The notes beneath the pieces are model-generated. The model was not told the origin of the DNA, made no database searches, and saw only the letters and a program-made list of their open reading frames with translations. 64,000 nucleotides of DNA from Bradyrhizobium cajani (GTDB lineage: Bacteria; Pseudomonadota; Alphaproteobacteria; Rhizobiales; Xanthobacteraceae): NCBI RefSeq assembly GCF_009759665.1, contig NZ_WQNE01000007.1, forward strand, positions 186,001 to 250,000, read 5' to 3'. Below are positions 9,286-19,045 of this stretch, piece after piece; within the stretch, counting starts at the first letter, position 1, and the number at the start of each line of letters is the position of its first letter. The position numbers and the translations under genes were made by a program.

Positions 9286-10380
9286 ATGTTGAATGATCAC
9301 CGACAACTCAGCCGCCGCCGCTTTCTCCGCAATTTCGCCTTTGCCTCTGCGGTCATTGCGGCCGGCCCGGGCAGCTGGGTGATCCGTCCTGACTGGGCCA
9401 ACGCCGCCGAAGGCCCGATCAGGATAGGCATTGCCACCGACCTTACGGGGGCACTCGGCTTTGCCGGGAATACCGACGCCAATGTCGCTCGCATGGTGGT
9501 CAATGAGATCAACGAGACTGGTGGTCTGCTGGGGCGCCCCATCGAGCTCCTGATCGAGGACACTGCGTCCAACGAGTCCGTAGCTGTTGGCAATGTCCGC
9601 AAGCTGATCCAGCGAGACAAGGTCGACCTGGTGCTCGGTGGCATTGCGAGCTCGATGCGCAACGCCATCAAGGACATCATCATCTCTCGTGGCACACGCT
9701 TCGCGTTGCCTGGCTCCAACTACGTCTGGCCACAAACAATCAACGCCTATGCGCGCAAGGTGATCGAGAGTAGCGGCGGGGAGGTGGTGTTCGAGGAGTA
9801 CTATCCCCTCGACCAGATCGATTTTTCATCGACCGTGAGCCGCATCACGTCCAACAAAGTAGACGTGGTATTCAACAGCGTCATCCCCCCGGGCGTAGGC
9901 TCCTTCTTCAAACAGCTTTATGAAGCGGGCTTTTCGAGGAATGGGGGGCAGCTGGGCTGCGTCTACTACGACGAGAACACGCTCGAAATGAATCAGGCTC
10001 ACGAGATCGAAGGCCTCGCCAGCAGCCTGGATTATTACAGGGCGTTCGCCGTGGAAGATCCGGTGAGCGCCAAAATTCAGTCGACTTACGAAAAGCAGTT
10101 TCCTGGCAAGTTCCGGTTCTCAGCAGGCAGCGCCGCGACCGGCACTTATCGAGGGTTGAAGCTGTGGGAAGCCGCAGTCAAGGAAGCCGGTACAATTGAC
10201 CGCGACGCGGTCGCCGCCGCGCTCGACCACGCAAAGCTTGCGCAAGGGCCTGGCGGGCCGGCGGAGATGGTGCCGGGCAGGCGCCACTGCAGGATGAACA
10301 TGTATGTTGGTGTGGCAAGGGCCGGCCAATACGAGATCGTCGCCCGTAGCGCCGGCCTGGTCGACCCGAAGGAGTGTTGA
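9286..10380 (+). CDS. Second substrate-binding protein, paralogue with internal 42-residue deletion
   Basis: This 364-residue protein follows a strong AGGAGG site and is closely similar to the binding protein at 4095 over its whole length, including the Tat signal (SRRRFLRNFAFASAVIAAG). The only length difference is one gap: after the shared IIISRG the protein jumps directly to RFALPGSN, missing the 42 residues that hold YPEGYEG and CTGPVPAQNCDQF in the other copy. Elsewhere the two align without gaps (406 minus 364 is exactly 42). The missing piece is part of the ligand-pocket face of the N-terminal lobe, so the protein may be non-functional or altered in specificity. The reading frame is intact. 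Confidence 0.88.
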   Translation: MLNDHRQLSRRRFLRNFAFASAVIAAGPGSWVIRPDWANAAEGPIRIGIATDLTGALGFAGNTDANVARMVVNEINETGGLLGRPIELLIEDTASNESVAVGNVRKLIQRDKVDLVLGGIASSMRNAIKDIIISRGTRFALPGSNYVWPQTINAYARKVIESSGGEVVFEEYYPLDQIDFSSTVSRITSNKVDVVFNSVIPPGVGSFFKQLYEAGFSRNGGQLGCVYYDENTLEMNQAHEIEGLASSLDYYRAFAVEDPVSAKIQSTYEKQFPGKFRFSAGSAATGTYRGLKLWEAAVKEAGTIDRDAVAAALDHAKLAQGPGGPAEMVPGRRHCRMNMYVGVARAGQYEIVARSAGLVDPKEC

Positions 10381-10438
10381 ATGCCCCATGTTGCACGGGC
10401 CGGCTTCGCTGGCGCCGCATGCGGGCAGATCGCGATAC

Positions 10439-11221
10439 CTAGTTCCCGCGATAGTTCGGCGGCCTCTTCTCGAAGAAGGCGTTCATGCCTTCCTGTTGGT
10501 CAGCTGTGCTGAAGGCAAACCGGATCGCTTGGCGCTCAAACTCGAGCCCGGCGTCCAGCGTGGTCTGAAACGCGGCGAGAACGGCGGCTTTGGCAAGTTC
10601 AGCCGAACGGGGAGGCTTTTGCGCAATCAGATCGGCTAGTTCGAGCGCACGAATCTGCGCCCTGCCGCCTTCGACAACTTCCGCCACAAGGCCGGCCTGC
10701 ATCGCGATCCGCGCCGTGATGGATTGGCCGCTCAGGATCATCAGCATGGCCAGCGACTTGCCAGCCACGCGTGTCAGCCTTTGCGTAGCGCCGTCGCCCG
10801 GCAATATCCCGATGTTGATCTCAGGCTGCCCAAATACCGCCCCTTCGCCTGCTATCACGATATCCGCGAGCAGTGCCAATTCGTGGCCGCCGCCGAAGCA
10901 AATGCCCTCGACTGCGGCAATGAGAGGCTTGGGGAAATTGGCGACATCCCTCCAGGCAGAACGTCGCGCGGAATTGTCGATTGCCTCAAAGCCGCGCTCT
11001 CGCATCTCCTTGATGTCCGCGCCGGCAGAGAAGAACGCATCGCTGCCACAAAGCACGACACAGCGGACATCTTCGTCGATTGCGGCATCGCGCAAGGCGG
11101 CGCCTAGATCCACGATCATGTCGTTGCTTAAGGCGTTTCGTTTCGATTTCCTGTTCAGCGTCAAAAGGCGCACGTGGGGCGCGACAGATGTCGACAGGAT
11201 GAGATCGGACGTATTGGTCAT
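10439..11221 (-). CDS. Enoyl-CoA hydratase/isomerase (crotonase family)
   Basis: A 260-residue crotonase-fold enzyme on the minus strand. Both oxyanion-hole segments (FSAGADIKEM; GGGHELALLADI) are present, as are the two acidic residues used by true hydratases (Glu in GGGHE and Glu in FGQPEINIG), so water addition to an enoyl-CoA is likely. The start at 11221 (MTNTSD) is favoured over the longer frame from 11287 because homologues begin close to there. A LacI-type palindrome lies about 45 bp upstream (11266-11277), suggesting control by the regulator at 16242. The gene is divergent from the MFS transporter. Confidence 0.87.
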   Translation of the reverse strand: MTNTSDLILSTSVAPHVRLLTLNRKSKRNALSNDMIVDLGAALRDAAIDEDVRCVVLCGSDAFFSAGADIKEMRERGFEAIDNSARRSAWRDVANFPKPLIAAVEGICFGGGHELALLADIVIAGEGAVFGQPEINIGILPGDGATQRLTRVAGKSLAMLMILSGQSITARIAMQAGLVAEVVEGGRAQIRALELADLIAQKPPRSAELAKAAVLAAFQTTLDAGLEFERQAIRFAFSTADQQEGMNAFFEKRPPNYRGN

Positions 11222-11265
11222 GGAGCGGCTCTCTTGAAGGAATATGAGAGTCAGGCCCTTAAACT

Positions 11266-11277
11266 GAAATCGATTTC
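11266..11277. promoter_or_regulatory. Putative LacI-family operator, copy 1
   Basis: GAAATCGATTTC is a perfect 12-bp palindrome with a central CG, as is usual for LacI-family operators. It sits about 45 bp upstream of the enoyl-CoA hydratase start. The same core recurs at 11431 and 17528. Confidence 0.65.
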
Positions 11278-11928
11278 TTAGCAACAACGCTCTTTGAGGG
11301 CTGTTTTCACGGTATCAGCCGCCCGCGGCGCTGGCGCCACAAGCTGTAGGCGGGCTGAAGGTGGCCCCATAAGGCGGCCCTCAGCCTTGAAAAGCGGCTT
11401 GACTCCGCGGTTCCGAATTCTTATTGATAATGAAATCGATTTCAAAGATGAGTGTCAAAATGCCCGATGAATGCGGGAAACCGGAAGCGTGCGGCCGGTG
11501 GGTCGCATCTGAAGGATCTCATTGACGCTGCGGCGGTCTTTCGACGCCGCGCTGTCCAACAAGAACATCAGCTTCTTCAGAAGCGCGCTTAGAGCAACAG
11601 GAGGAGGGTTAGCCATGGGAATGGCACGGAATGTCGCGCGCGCTTTATGCGAGCCGCTGCGCAAGTCGGAAGCAACGATGGAGGCGTCCTGCGCGATTGT
11701 CGTGCAACGGCCACTCGTGAGGCGAGGCCCGCAAATACATGAAGCCAGGCGGGCTTTCCGTCGGCATCCCGGGCACCTTTTGCGCCTGGCTTCCGCGGGT
11801 CCGGCCTGCTCAAGGCCGCCGCTCTCGTAGACCCCCCATCGCGGCGGGCGCAGTTGAGCCGACGAGCGGCTGCTCGTTCTCGCGCAACCCGCAACATCAT
11901 TAACGTCATCAACAAAGCCCGAGGACCC
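11278..11928. other. Divergent intergenic region, hydratase/MFS
   Basis: About 650 bp with operator copy 2 inside. A minus-strand frame covers 11455-12204, but it runs through the start of the MFS gene in antisense and its translation shows no recognisable domain. No other gene is supported here. The length and the GC-rich, non-repetitive content suggest a lost gene. Confidence 0.4.
11431..11444. promoter_or_regulatory. Putative LacI-family operator, copy 2
   Basis: TGAAATCGATTTCA is a perfect 14-bp palindrome sharing the 12-bp core with copies 1 and 3. It lies between the divergent hydratase and MFS genes, nearly 500 bp ahead of the MFS start. It could serve the transporter promoter or pair with copy 1 by DNA looping. 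Confidence 0.65.
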
Positions 11929-13254
11929 ATGAACATCATTGCTCAGCCCAGCGCTGGACCCATCCAGCTTGACAAGCAAACTGCCAACAAGCGGATGACC
12001 GCCGGCCTTGGAGGAGGGGTGGCGCTGGAGTGGTACGACTGGAATGTCTACGGCGTAATGGCAGCGTTTCTCTCGCCGCACTTCTTCCCTTCCGATGATC
12101 CCACCACCTCGCTGCTGGCGGGGCTGGCCGTGTATGGGGCGGGCTTTTGCGCACGACCGCTCGGCGCGGTTTTGCTGGGGCCGGTCGCAGATCGCATCAG
12201 CCACAAGCGCGTGATGCTGATCTCGGTCACGGCCATGGCGGTTTGCTCGCTTTTGATATCCTTGCTGCCCACCTACAAGGACCTCGGCGTCACGGCGGCC
12301 ATAGCGCTGCTGATCATGCGTCTAATTCAGGGGCTTGCCACAGGCGCTGAGGCTGGTGTCGCCAACGCCATTGCAATTGAATTGGCGCCACCTGGAAAGG
12401 AGGGACACTACCTCGGTCTGATTGGTGGCACGTTCATCCAGTTAGGAAACCTTGGATCCAGCCTGGTTGCCTTCCTGGTGAGCGCCTCCGTCGCACCTGA
12501 AGCCATGCGCGAGTGGGCCTGGCGCATACCCTTTGCGGTCGGTGGCGTGCTCGGCCTTTTGATCATCTATCTGCGCACGACGGTGCCGGAAACCTTGATC
12601 AATCGAGCCATGCATCGTCAAGACGAGTCTTCGCGCATTCAGGAAACGACTGGCGGGGTGTGGAAAGCGCTATGGAGCGTCCGCCTTTCGCTGCTCGCCG
12701 TCATCCTGGTGATCGGGTCGGTGCAGATCGCCAACTATGCCTGGAACACCGGTCTGCCGAACATGGCAAACACAGTCTTCAAGGAGAACAGCACGTATGT
12801 GTACGGGATCATGACGCTGATGGTCCTGATCTGGATGTCAACGGCGCCTCTTATCGGCGCTTTCGCGGACAAGGTGCGACCCTCGCGTGCGTTCACGCTG
12901 CTGCGCCTTTTGCTCATCCCATGCTTTTTCCTGACACTGCTCTATTCGGAAAAAGGCATCGTCACGTTCTTCTTTGTCACGGTGTTCGGCGGCGCGATCG
13001 TCGGCTTCAACATGGCCCTCTATAACTTCATCGCCACCACGCTGATGCCGCGCGCCGTGCGGACCACCGGAGTGGCTCTCGGCTATGCGCTCGGCGTCTC
13101 TTTGTTTGGCGGGACGTCACCCTATCTGCTGGTCTGGTTGCAACGCGAGCACATCGCCTGGATGTTTCCCGTCTACGGATCGTTGATCGCGCTCCTCAGC
13201 GTGCTGGTCTACCAGATCGCCAAGAAGCGCGGGCGCCTCTACATCGGTGAATGA
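11929..13254 (+). CDS. MFS transporter, metabolite:H+ symporter (MHS) family
   Basis: The start at 11929 follows a GAGGA site and gives 441 residues with about 12 hydrophobic helices. The early motif GGGVALEWYDWNVYG is the MHS signature near helix 1, and LLGPVADRISHKRVMLIS is the MFS A-motif between helices 2 and 3. RLIQGLATGAEAG matches helix 4 of this family. Such proteins take up carboxylates such as citrate, alpha-ketoglutarate, shikimate or aromatic acids with protons. The neighbours suggest it imports the substrate of the LacI-controlled pathway. Confidence 0.88.
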   Translation: MNIIAQPSAGPIQLDKQTANKRMTAGLGGGVALEWYDWNVYGVMAAFLSPHFFPSDDPTTSLLAGLAVYGAGFCARPLGAVLLGPVADRISHKRVMLISVTAMAVCSLLISLLPTYKDLGVTAAIALLIMRLIQGLATGAEAGVANAIAIELAPPGKEGHYLGLIGGTFIQLGNLGSSLVAFLVSASVAPEAMREWAWRIPFAVGGVLGLLIIYLRTTVPETLINRAMHRQDESSRIQETTGGVWKALWSVRLSLLAVILVIGSVQIANYAWNTGLPNMANTVFKENSTYVYGIMTLMVLIWMSTAPLIGAFADKVRPSRAFTLLRLLLIPCFFLTLLYSEKGIVTFFFVTVFGGAIVGFNMALYNFIATTLMPRAVRTTGVALGYALGVSLFGGTSPYLLVWLQREHIAWMFPVYGSLIALLSVLVYQIAKKRGRLYIGE

Positions 13255-13444
13255 ACACGCTCTGCTCCTGCGCTTCGCCGTACCCGCGGCAGACGCAAAG
13301 TGTCCACGTCAGGTGCAAAACATAAGAGCGCTCGCGCGTATCCCTTTGAGCATGGGGTCGGCGCAAGCGTCCTTGCGAGAGCAGTCATTCACAACACAAA
13401 GACTGCTTACACGGCACTGAGTTGCTGAAACTGGAGTCCGAAGC

Positions 13445-16078
13445 ATGAAAACACCTTCATCGCCGCACTTCACGCCTGTGGACTTGAAGCGACATTTCAA
13501 CGCCAGCCGCGCAAATGCCGAAGGGTTCGGCGCTCGCCCGGGTGACACTGGCTGGATCGATTCGCTTCGCGGGCTCCAGACCCATCGTGGCATGCCCTTT
13601 CTCTTCGCCAGCGAAACGGGGCCGGATGTGCTGGAGCTGCGCCCCGGGGCCCCTCCTGCCGCAATTGCGTTGCCGCGGGTAATGGCGAGCTATGTGCTGT
13701 TCGTGCAAGTGGCGGCAGACCGCCCCAGTACAAGCCCCGAGGGTTTTGGAGAGATCGGCCCGGCTACGCTGCCTGTGGAAGGCAATCTACTTGGCGACCG
13801 GGTCGCGACATACGGGCTCCGCTACGCCGACGGGACCGAGACCGAAGTGCCGCTGCTGCGCCGCTTCGCGATCCAGCAGAACCACATCTCCTGGAGTGCG
13901 AGTGCGTTCGCCGCCCTGCCGCTACGCGCGCCCATCGTGCATGCAAGCACCGGCGAAGACTTTGTACTCGGCAGAGCGCCGGGGGCGAGCTTCTTTCAGG
14001 GCGAGGCCCGCACCCAATCGGGACGCATGGATCGACAGGGTGAGAACCTGTGGCTTTACGCGCTCCCGAATCCGTATCCGGACAAGGAGCTTTCGGCGCT
14101 AACCTTGCGCGCGGAAGAGGAAATCTCGCTCGTGTTCGCGGTGACCACGACAACGCTCACCCAGCACCCGCTGCGCCTCCAGGGCCGTTGCAAGCTGAAG
14201 GTGAGGCTGCCGCCCGGGGTTCATCTCAACAAGCTTGGCGAGCTCGATGTCGACGATCGAGGCGAGCAGATCGGCATGGACCTCGGCACGGTCATCTCGG
14301 CCCGCGCAGTGCTCGAGTACTCCAGGGCGGATTGGCTGGGCGCCAAAGTTGATGTGCAGCCCGTGCGCTCCGCCAGCGAAGTCATCGTCGAGTACTCCGC
14401 GCATCCGGACGCAAGGCTCTATCTGCGCTCCGAGGATGGCCGCTTGCACATGTTCGATCTTCGATCGTTGGAAGGTGGCGGTAACGCAGGCGGCGCCTCG
14501 CTCACCGTGGCGACAGTCGAACCGGCCACAAGGCCGGTCAAGATTCGCATCGTGGAGAAGGGCAGCGGCGTGCGCGTTGCCGCGCGGCTGCATGTCCACG
14601 GTGCGCACGGAGAGTATCTGCCACCCAAGGGACATCACCGCAAGGTCAATATCGGCAGGTTCGAGGACTTCTCGGGCGAATTTGCCAATGGGCTGAACCA
14701 GTACGCCTACGTGGACGGCAGTTGCGAGGCGGACTTGCCGCTCGGGCCCGTGTTCGTAGAGATCTGCAGGGGTTTTGAGGTGCGCCCGCTGCGCACCATC
14801 GTCGAAATCACAGCAACGACGGACAATCTCACCTTTGAGCTAGATCGTGTACTGCGCTGGCGCGAACAGGGGTGGGTCAGCTCTGATACGCACGTCCATT
14901 TCCTGAGCCCGCAGACGGCGCTGCTTGAGGGCAAAGCGGAGGGTGTCAACGTCGTCAACTTGCTCGCTGCACAGTGGGGCGAGCTATTCACCAACGTCGC
15001 CGATTTCGACGGACGCACGACGATCGGGGCAAAGGATTTCGGCGGGGACGGAGAATTCCTGGTTCGGGTCGGCACGGAGAACCGGATGCAGGTTCTGGGG
15101 CACATATCGCTGCTCGGTTACGAAGGTGAGATGATCAATCCGCTCTCTTGCGGCGGATCCAACGAAGCTGCGATCGGCCATGTTCTGGAAGCGACCATGG
15201 CCGACTGGGCGGAGCGCTGCCGTCAGCAAGGGGGACTGGTCGTAATGCCGCATGCGCCGAACCCGCAGGCGGAACGTGCGGCCGACATTGTGCTCGGCCT
15301 TGTCGACGCCATCGAAATGATGTCGTTCAACCCGCGGACGGCGCAGATCAGCGCATTTGGTCTTGCCGACTGGTATCGCTACCTCAATATTGGATACCAT
15401 CTGCCGCTGGTAGCCGGCTCCGACAAGATGGACGCGGCCGCCCTCCTCGGGGGCTCGCGGACCTATGTGCGGCTGGGCGAACGCGACTTCACGTATCGCA
15501 ACTGGATGGATGCCGTACGCAGCGGGGACACGTTCATCACGGTCGGACCTCTGGTTGAGATGACCGTTGAAGGACGTCGCCCTGGAGGCACGGTCGCCCT
15601 TCCCCGTTCAGGCGGCACCCTCACGATCGACTGGCGGATCGAATCGGTCAGCGTTCCGCCGGCGCGGGTGGAACTCATATGTAACGGCACGGTCCTCGAG
15701 GAGGTTCGATGCGGGGGCTTGTCGTGCAAGGGGCAGCTCTCCCTGTCCATCAGCGAGTCATGTTGGATCGCACTGCGCGTTCGGGGCAGTGTCGCCGGCC
15801 GCGAGGCCGACATTGCGGCGCACACCAGTGCGGTATATGTCAAAGTAGGCGGTATGCCCATCTTTGCCACCGCGGATGCAGTGTCGGTTCTTGCACAAAT
15901 CGAGGGATCGATCGCCTATATGGACACGCTCGCCCCCAAGTCCGACGAAGCCCGACACTCGCGGCTGCGAGCTGCCCTGGAACTTGCGCATCATCGCCTG
16001 CATCATAGACTGCACGAACTGGGCGCCAGCCACCACCACGCGCCCGTTCACTCCGTCCACGTTGAACGCGAGCATTGA
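13445..16078 (+). CDS. CehA/McbA-family metallohydrolase (PHP-like domain)
   Basis: This 877-residue protein has a long N-terminal beta-rich portion and a C-terminal PHP-like catalytic region beginning near residue 480 (WVSSDTHVHFLSPQTALLEG), with VVMPHAPNPQ and VAGSDKMDAA as further metal-ligand segments. This layout matches the CehA/McbA family, some members of which hydrolyse carbamate esters such as carbaryl. The natural substrate here is unknown. No signal peptide is visible. It lies between the MFS transporter and the LacI regulator and reads in the same direction as the transporter, 190 bp away. The C-terminus is histidine-rich (ELAHHRLHHRLHELGASHHH). Confidence 0.8.
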   Translation: MKTPSSPHFTPVDLKRHFNASRANAEGFGARPGDTGWIDSLRGLQTHRGMPFLFASETGPDVLELRPGAPPAAIALPRVMASYVLFVQVAADRPSTSPEGFGEIGPATLPVEGNLLGDRVATYGLRYADGTETEVPLLRRFAIQQNHISWSASAFAALPLRAPIVHASTGEDFVLGRAPGASFFQGEARTQSGRMDRQGENLWLYALPNPYPDKELSALTLRAEEEISLVFAVTTTTLTQHPLRLQGRCKLKVRLPPGVHLNKLGELDVDDRGEQIGMDLGTVISARAVLEYSRADWLGAKVDVQPVRSASEVIVEYSAHPDARLYLRSEDGRLHMFDLRSLEGGGNAGGASLTVATVEPATRPVKIRIVEKGSGVRVAARLHVHGAHGEYLPPKGHHRKVNIGRFEDFSGEFANGLNQYAYVDGSCEADLPLGPVFVEICRGFEVRPLRTIVEITATTDNLTFELDRVLRWREQGWVSSDTHVHFLSPQTALLEGKAEGVNVVNLLAAQWGELFTNVADFDGRTTIGAKDFGGDGEFLVRVGTENRMQVLGHISLLGYEGEMINPLSCGGSNEAAIGHVLEATMADWAERCRQQGGLVVMPHAPNPQAERAADIVLGLVDAIEMMSFNPRTAQISAFGLADWYRYLNIGYHLPLVAGSDKMDAAALLGGSRTYVRLGERDFTYRNWMDAVRSGDTFITVGPLVEMTVEGRRPGGTVALPRSGGTLTIDWRIESVSVPPARVELICNGTVLEEVRCGGLSCKGQLSLSISESCWIALRVRGSVAGREADIAAHTSAVYVKVGGMPIFATADAVSVLAQIEGSIAYMDTLAPKSDEARHSRLRAALELAHHRLHHRLHELGASHHHAPVHSVHVEREH

Positions 16079-16241
16079 GAAGCCTCTTGTGCACTGATGA
16101 TCGGAAGGCGGCGGGTCGTATGGTCAGCCAACTCCACTTACGTTTGATTAGTGAAATGGGACGAGCAGCTTGCGTCACCGGGTCCTCGGATGGGAAGGCC
16201 AGGATACGGGTCCTGAAATAGTTTCGGGAAGCGCGGCCCGA

Positions 16242-17333
16242 TCAATGATCTCGACTGCGCCCGCGGCGGGCGGGACGGAAGTTGGGCCGCGGCGGGGCGC
16301 TCGATGACCGCATGACCAGCCGGTAGGGCAACACGACGCTTCTCGGGACAGGACTTCCGGCAATGGCATTGATGAGATAATCGGCGGCTCCCCGGCCGAT
16401 TTCTGCTGCCGGAACACTGACTGTCGTGAGCGGCGGGTCCATTTGCGCCGCCAGCTCGACGTCGTCAAATCCTGTGATGGAAAGCGTGGCCGGTACGGCC
16501 AGCCCCATTTTGCGAGCCTCTGCCATTGCACCGATGGCAAGCGTGTCGGTGGTGCAGATTACTGCGGTCGTGTCCGGATGATCGGTGAGGAGTTGACGAA
16601 GGGCACTACGGCCCTGAGCCAGCGAATAATCGGCCTTGACGGTCTGGGTTGGCTTGAGCGGGAGACCGGCGTCCGAGAGCGCGCGCTGAATTCCCTCGAG
16701 CCTGGCGCGGGATCGGTCATTTGACGCAGCAACAACGTTGGCAATCGCGCCAAAACGGACGTGTCCAAGCCTTAGCAGATACTCCGTCATCTCGCGGGTG
16801 GCGCTTTCATTGTCGATCCCGATCGCGGGGATACCGCCGCCGGCCTTGGCAACGTAGGTGGTGATGACGGGTACGCCTGCCTGTTCGATCAGGCTCCTCA
16901 GCTCCCGTCCGTGGGAAGCTCCGACCAGCACGATTCCATCGATGCCGCGTTCAATGAGACTTTGCAGTTCCTGAAATTCACGCCGCTGGTCATATTGCGA
17001 ATTCGCAATGAACAGCGTGTAGCCGCTTTCGCTAAGGCGGTTCTGGAGCGCTTCCACGCCTTCTGCAAAGATACCGAGCGCCAGCGTCGGAACGATGACG
17101 CCGACGGTCCGCATACGTCCCGATTTCAATGCTCTGGCTGCGCTATCGCGCGTGTAGGCCAGGTCATTGATATGCCGCATGACCCTGTCGCGAAGCTCCG
17201 GCCGGACGATATCGGGATGATTAAGCACGCGCGACACCGTCGCAGGCGATACATTCGCCTTCCGGGCAACGTCCTCGATCTTCACGCGCGGCTGCTGGCG
17301 GCCTTTTGGCGCGATTACAGGTTTCTTGTCCAT
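16242..17333 (-). CDS. LacI-family transcriptional regulator
   Basis: A 363-residue regulator. The N-terminal helix-turn-helix and hinge read VKIEDVARKANVSPATVSRV, followed by the usual hinge region; the rest is a periplasmic-binding-like sensor domain (TVGVIVPTLALGIFAEGVE; AVICTTDTLAIGAMAEA; SITGFDDVELA). The gene faces left, divergent from the CoA-transferase. The palindrome at 17528-17545 lies in the shared promoter region, so the protein probably controls itself, the transferase operon and the genes carrying copies 1 and 2. The C-terminus has a basic tail (RPARRGRSRDH). Confidence 0.9.
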   Translation of the reverse strand: MDKKPVIAPKGRQQPRVKIEDVARKANVSPATVSRVLNHPDIVRPELRDRVMRHINDLAYTRDSAARALKSGRMRTVGVIVPTLALGIFAEGVEALQNRLSESGYTLFIANSQYDQRREFQELQSLIERGIDGIVLVGASHGRELRSLIEQAGVPVITTYVAKAGGGIPAIGIDNESATREMTEYLLRLGHVRFGAIANVVAASNDRSRARLEGIQRALSDAGLPLKPTQTVKADYSLAQGRSALRQLLTDHPDTTAVICTTDTLAIGAMAEARKMGLAVPATLSITGFDDVELAAQMDPPLTTVSVPAAEIGRGAADYLINAIAGSPVPRSVVLPYRLVMRSSSAPPRPNFRPARRGRSRDH

Positions 17334-17527
17334 TTGCGTTAGCTACCAGGAGAAGGAGAGGGTCTCCCCTCAAAAGGGTTAAACCATCACGAGCGCCACC
17401 TTCTCAAGCCCTGTATACGGGCCATCGGGGCTATTTCTCGCCCTCTCATGCGCAGATGGAGCGGGACGAAGCGAATCTCATTCGAAAGGGGTTGATTCGC
17501 TTGACTCTGGTTCTTAGTCAGCCTAAC

Positions 17528-17545
17528 TCTGAAATCGATTTCAGA
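17528..17545. promoter_or_regulatory. Putative LacI-family operator, copy 3 (best match)
   Basis: TCTGAAATCGATTTCAGA is a perfect 18-bp palindrome, the most extended of the three copies. It sits 50 bp before the CoA-transferase start and about 195 bp before the divergent lacI-type start, where an operator would block both promoters. Confidence 0.72.
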
Positions 17546-17594
17546 AATCGAGAGCAAAGCAGCTCGATCTCAGGTAAACCGAAAGCAGGAATGT

Positions 17595-18797
17595 ATGGTC
17601 GATCTCTTGAAGGGCATTCGTGTCCTCAGCCTCAATCACTTTCTGATGGGTCCGGTCGGCGTGCAGTTTCTTGCCGACCTCGGTGCGGACGTGATCGCCG
17701 TGGAACCGCCCGGAGGGGCCTTTCAGAGGAAATGGGGAGGGGCGGACAAGCGGGTTGATGGCCAGTCGATGTTGCTTCTGACGGGAAACCGCAACAAGCG
17801 CAGCCTCACGCTCGATCTGAAAAAACCCGAAGCCGTGGCCATCGCCAAGCAACTGATCGCGCAATCGGATGTGATCGCAGAGAACTTCCGCCCGGGTGTG
17901 CTCGACAAGCTTGGTCTCGGGTACGATGATGCAAGGAAGATCAATCCGCAGATCATCTATGCCGCTGCCTCCGGCTACGGTCCTGACGGGCCCTACGTCG
18001 ATCGCCCAGGCCAGGATCTCTTGATCCAGGCGTTATCAGGACTTGCGATGATCACAGGAAGCCGCGAGCAGGGGCCGCGGGCTGTCGGCGTTTCCGCCAT
18101 CGATCATCACGGCGCCGCCTTGTTTGCGGCGGGGATCCTGGCTGCCCTGGTGAGGAAGGCGCGGACGGGGCAGGGCTGCCGCGTCGATGTTAGCCTGCTG
18201 TCGGCTGCGCTCGACCTGCAGATGGAATCTTTTACCTGCTACCTGAACGGCCAAAGGCCTGACGACGTCCGTCAGCCGGGCCCCGTGGCCGGCTGGTACT
18301 ACGGCGCGCCTTACGGCATCTATGCGACGCGCGATGGACACATTGCGATCTCTTTGGGATCGCTGGAGGCGCTCTCAGACGCGCTTGGCCTTCCGGCCGA
18401 TCAGCGAATTCCTGACGAGGAGGCGTATCGCCGGCGGGACGAGGCCTCAGCCATGATTGCCGCCAACGTCGCTAAACGCTCAACCACGGAATGCATCGTC
18501 CTGTTCGAGGCGCGTGGAATTTGGCACGCTGCGGTGAACGATTATGCCGACGTCGTTGCGGATCCGCAGATCGCGCACAACAAAAATTTCCAGGTCGTGA
18601 CCGGCGCGACCGGAACTCCCATCACCCTTGTCAGCCATCCCGTCCGCTACGACGGCGAGCAGCCGGACGTGCGTTTGCCGCCGCAAAAGCTCGGTGCTCA
18701 AACGGAAGAGATTCTGAAGGAGCTGGGCTATGACGCCAGGAAATTGAAGCATCTTTACGATATTGGCGCCATCGGCGCTGCGGTCTCGCATCAATAA
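17595..18797 (+). CDS. CaiB/BaiF family (class III) CoA-transferase
   Basis: A 400-residue class III CoA-transferase. The N-terminal LKGIRVLSLNHFLMGP and LADLGADVIAVEPPGG are family hallmarks, and the catalytic aspartate is visible as D141 in RPGQDLLIQALSG. It moves CoA between carboxylic acids, so it likely activates the pathway intermediate later acted on by the enoyl-CoA hydratase. It is the first gene after operator copy 3. The distance to the GH88-like gene is about 250 bp, so a separate promoter there is possible. Confidence 0.9.
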   Translation: MVDLLKGIRVLSLNHFLMGPVGVQFLADLGADVIAVEPPGGAFQRKWGGADKRVDGQSMLLLTGNRNKRSLTLDLKKPEAVAIAKQLIAQSDVIAENFRPGVLDKLGLGYDDARKINPQIIYAAASGYGPDGPYVDRPGQDLLIQALSGLAMITGSREQGPRAVGVSAIDHHGAALFAAGILAALVRKARTGQGCRVDVSLLSAALDLQMESFTCYLNGQRPDDVRQPGPVAGWYYGAPYGIYATRDGHIAISLGSLEALSDALGLPADQRIPDEEAYRRRDEASAMIAANVAKRSTTECIVLFEARGIWHAAVNDYADVVADPQIAHNKNFQVVTGATGTPITLVSHPVRYDGEQPDVRLPPQKLGAQTEEILKELGYDARKLKHLYDIGAIGAAVSHQ

Positions 18798-19045
18798 ACG
18801 AACAAAGAGACCTTTCGAAAGTAACACGCTTACGTCAGGAGGGGCATGGTGATCGGCATAAACTTGCGCGCGGCTCTCCTTTCGGTGCTGCTGATGAGAC
18901 GTGCTCCTCGGCAGCGATGCAACCAAGCAGGCTTGGAAGTCTCGTGAACACTGACCGTTCACGCCAGCCCAGGACTGTTCGTAGAGAACTTCAAGTTGCC
19001 GCCAGGCCAAAGCCGCGCGGCGAGTTTTATGTTGGACCAGAAGCC

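Noticed and set aside
11455..12204. Long minus-strand frame (249 codons) between the hydratase and MFS genes
   Set aside because: Runs antisense through the confirmed MFS start; no domain, biased composition typical of a shadow frame in GC-rich DNA.
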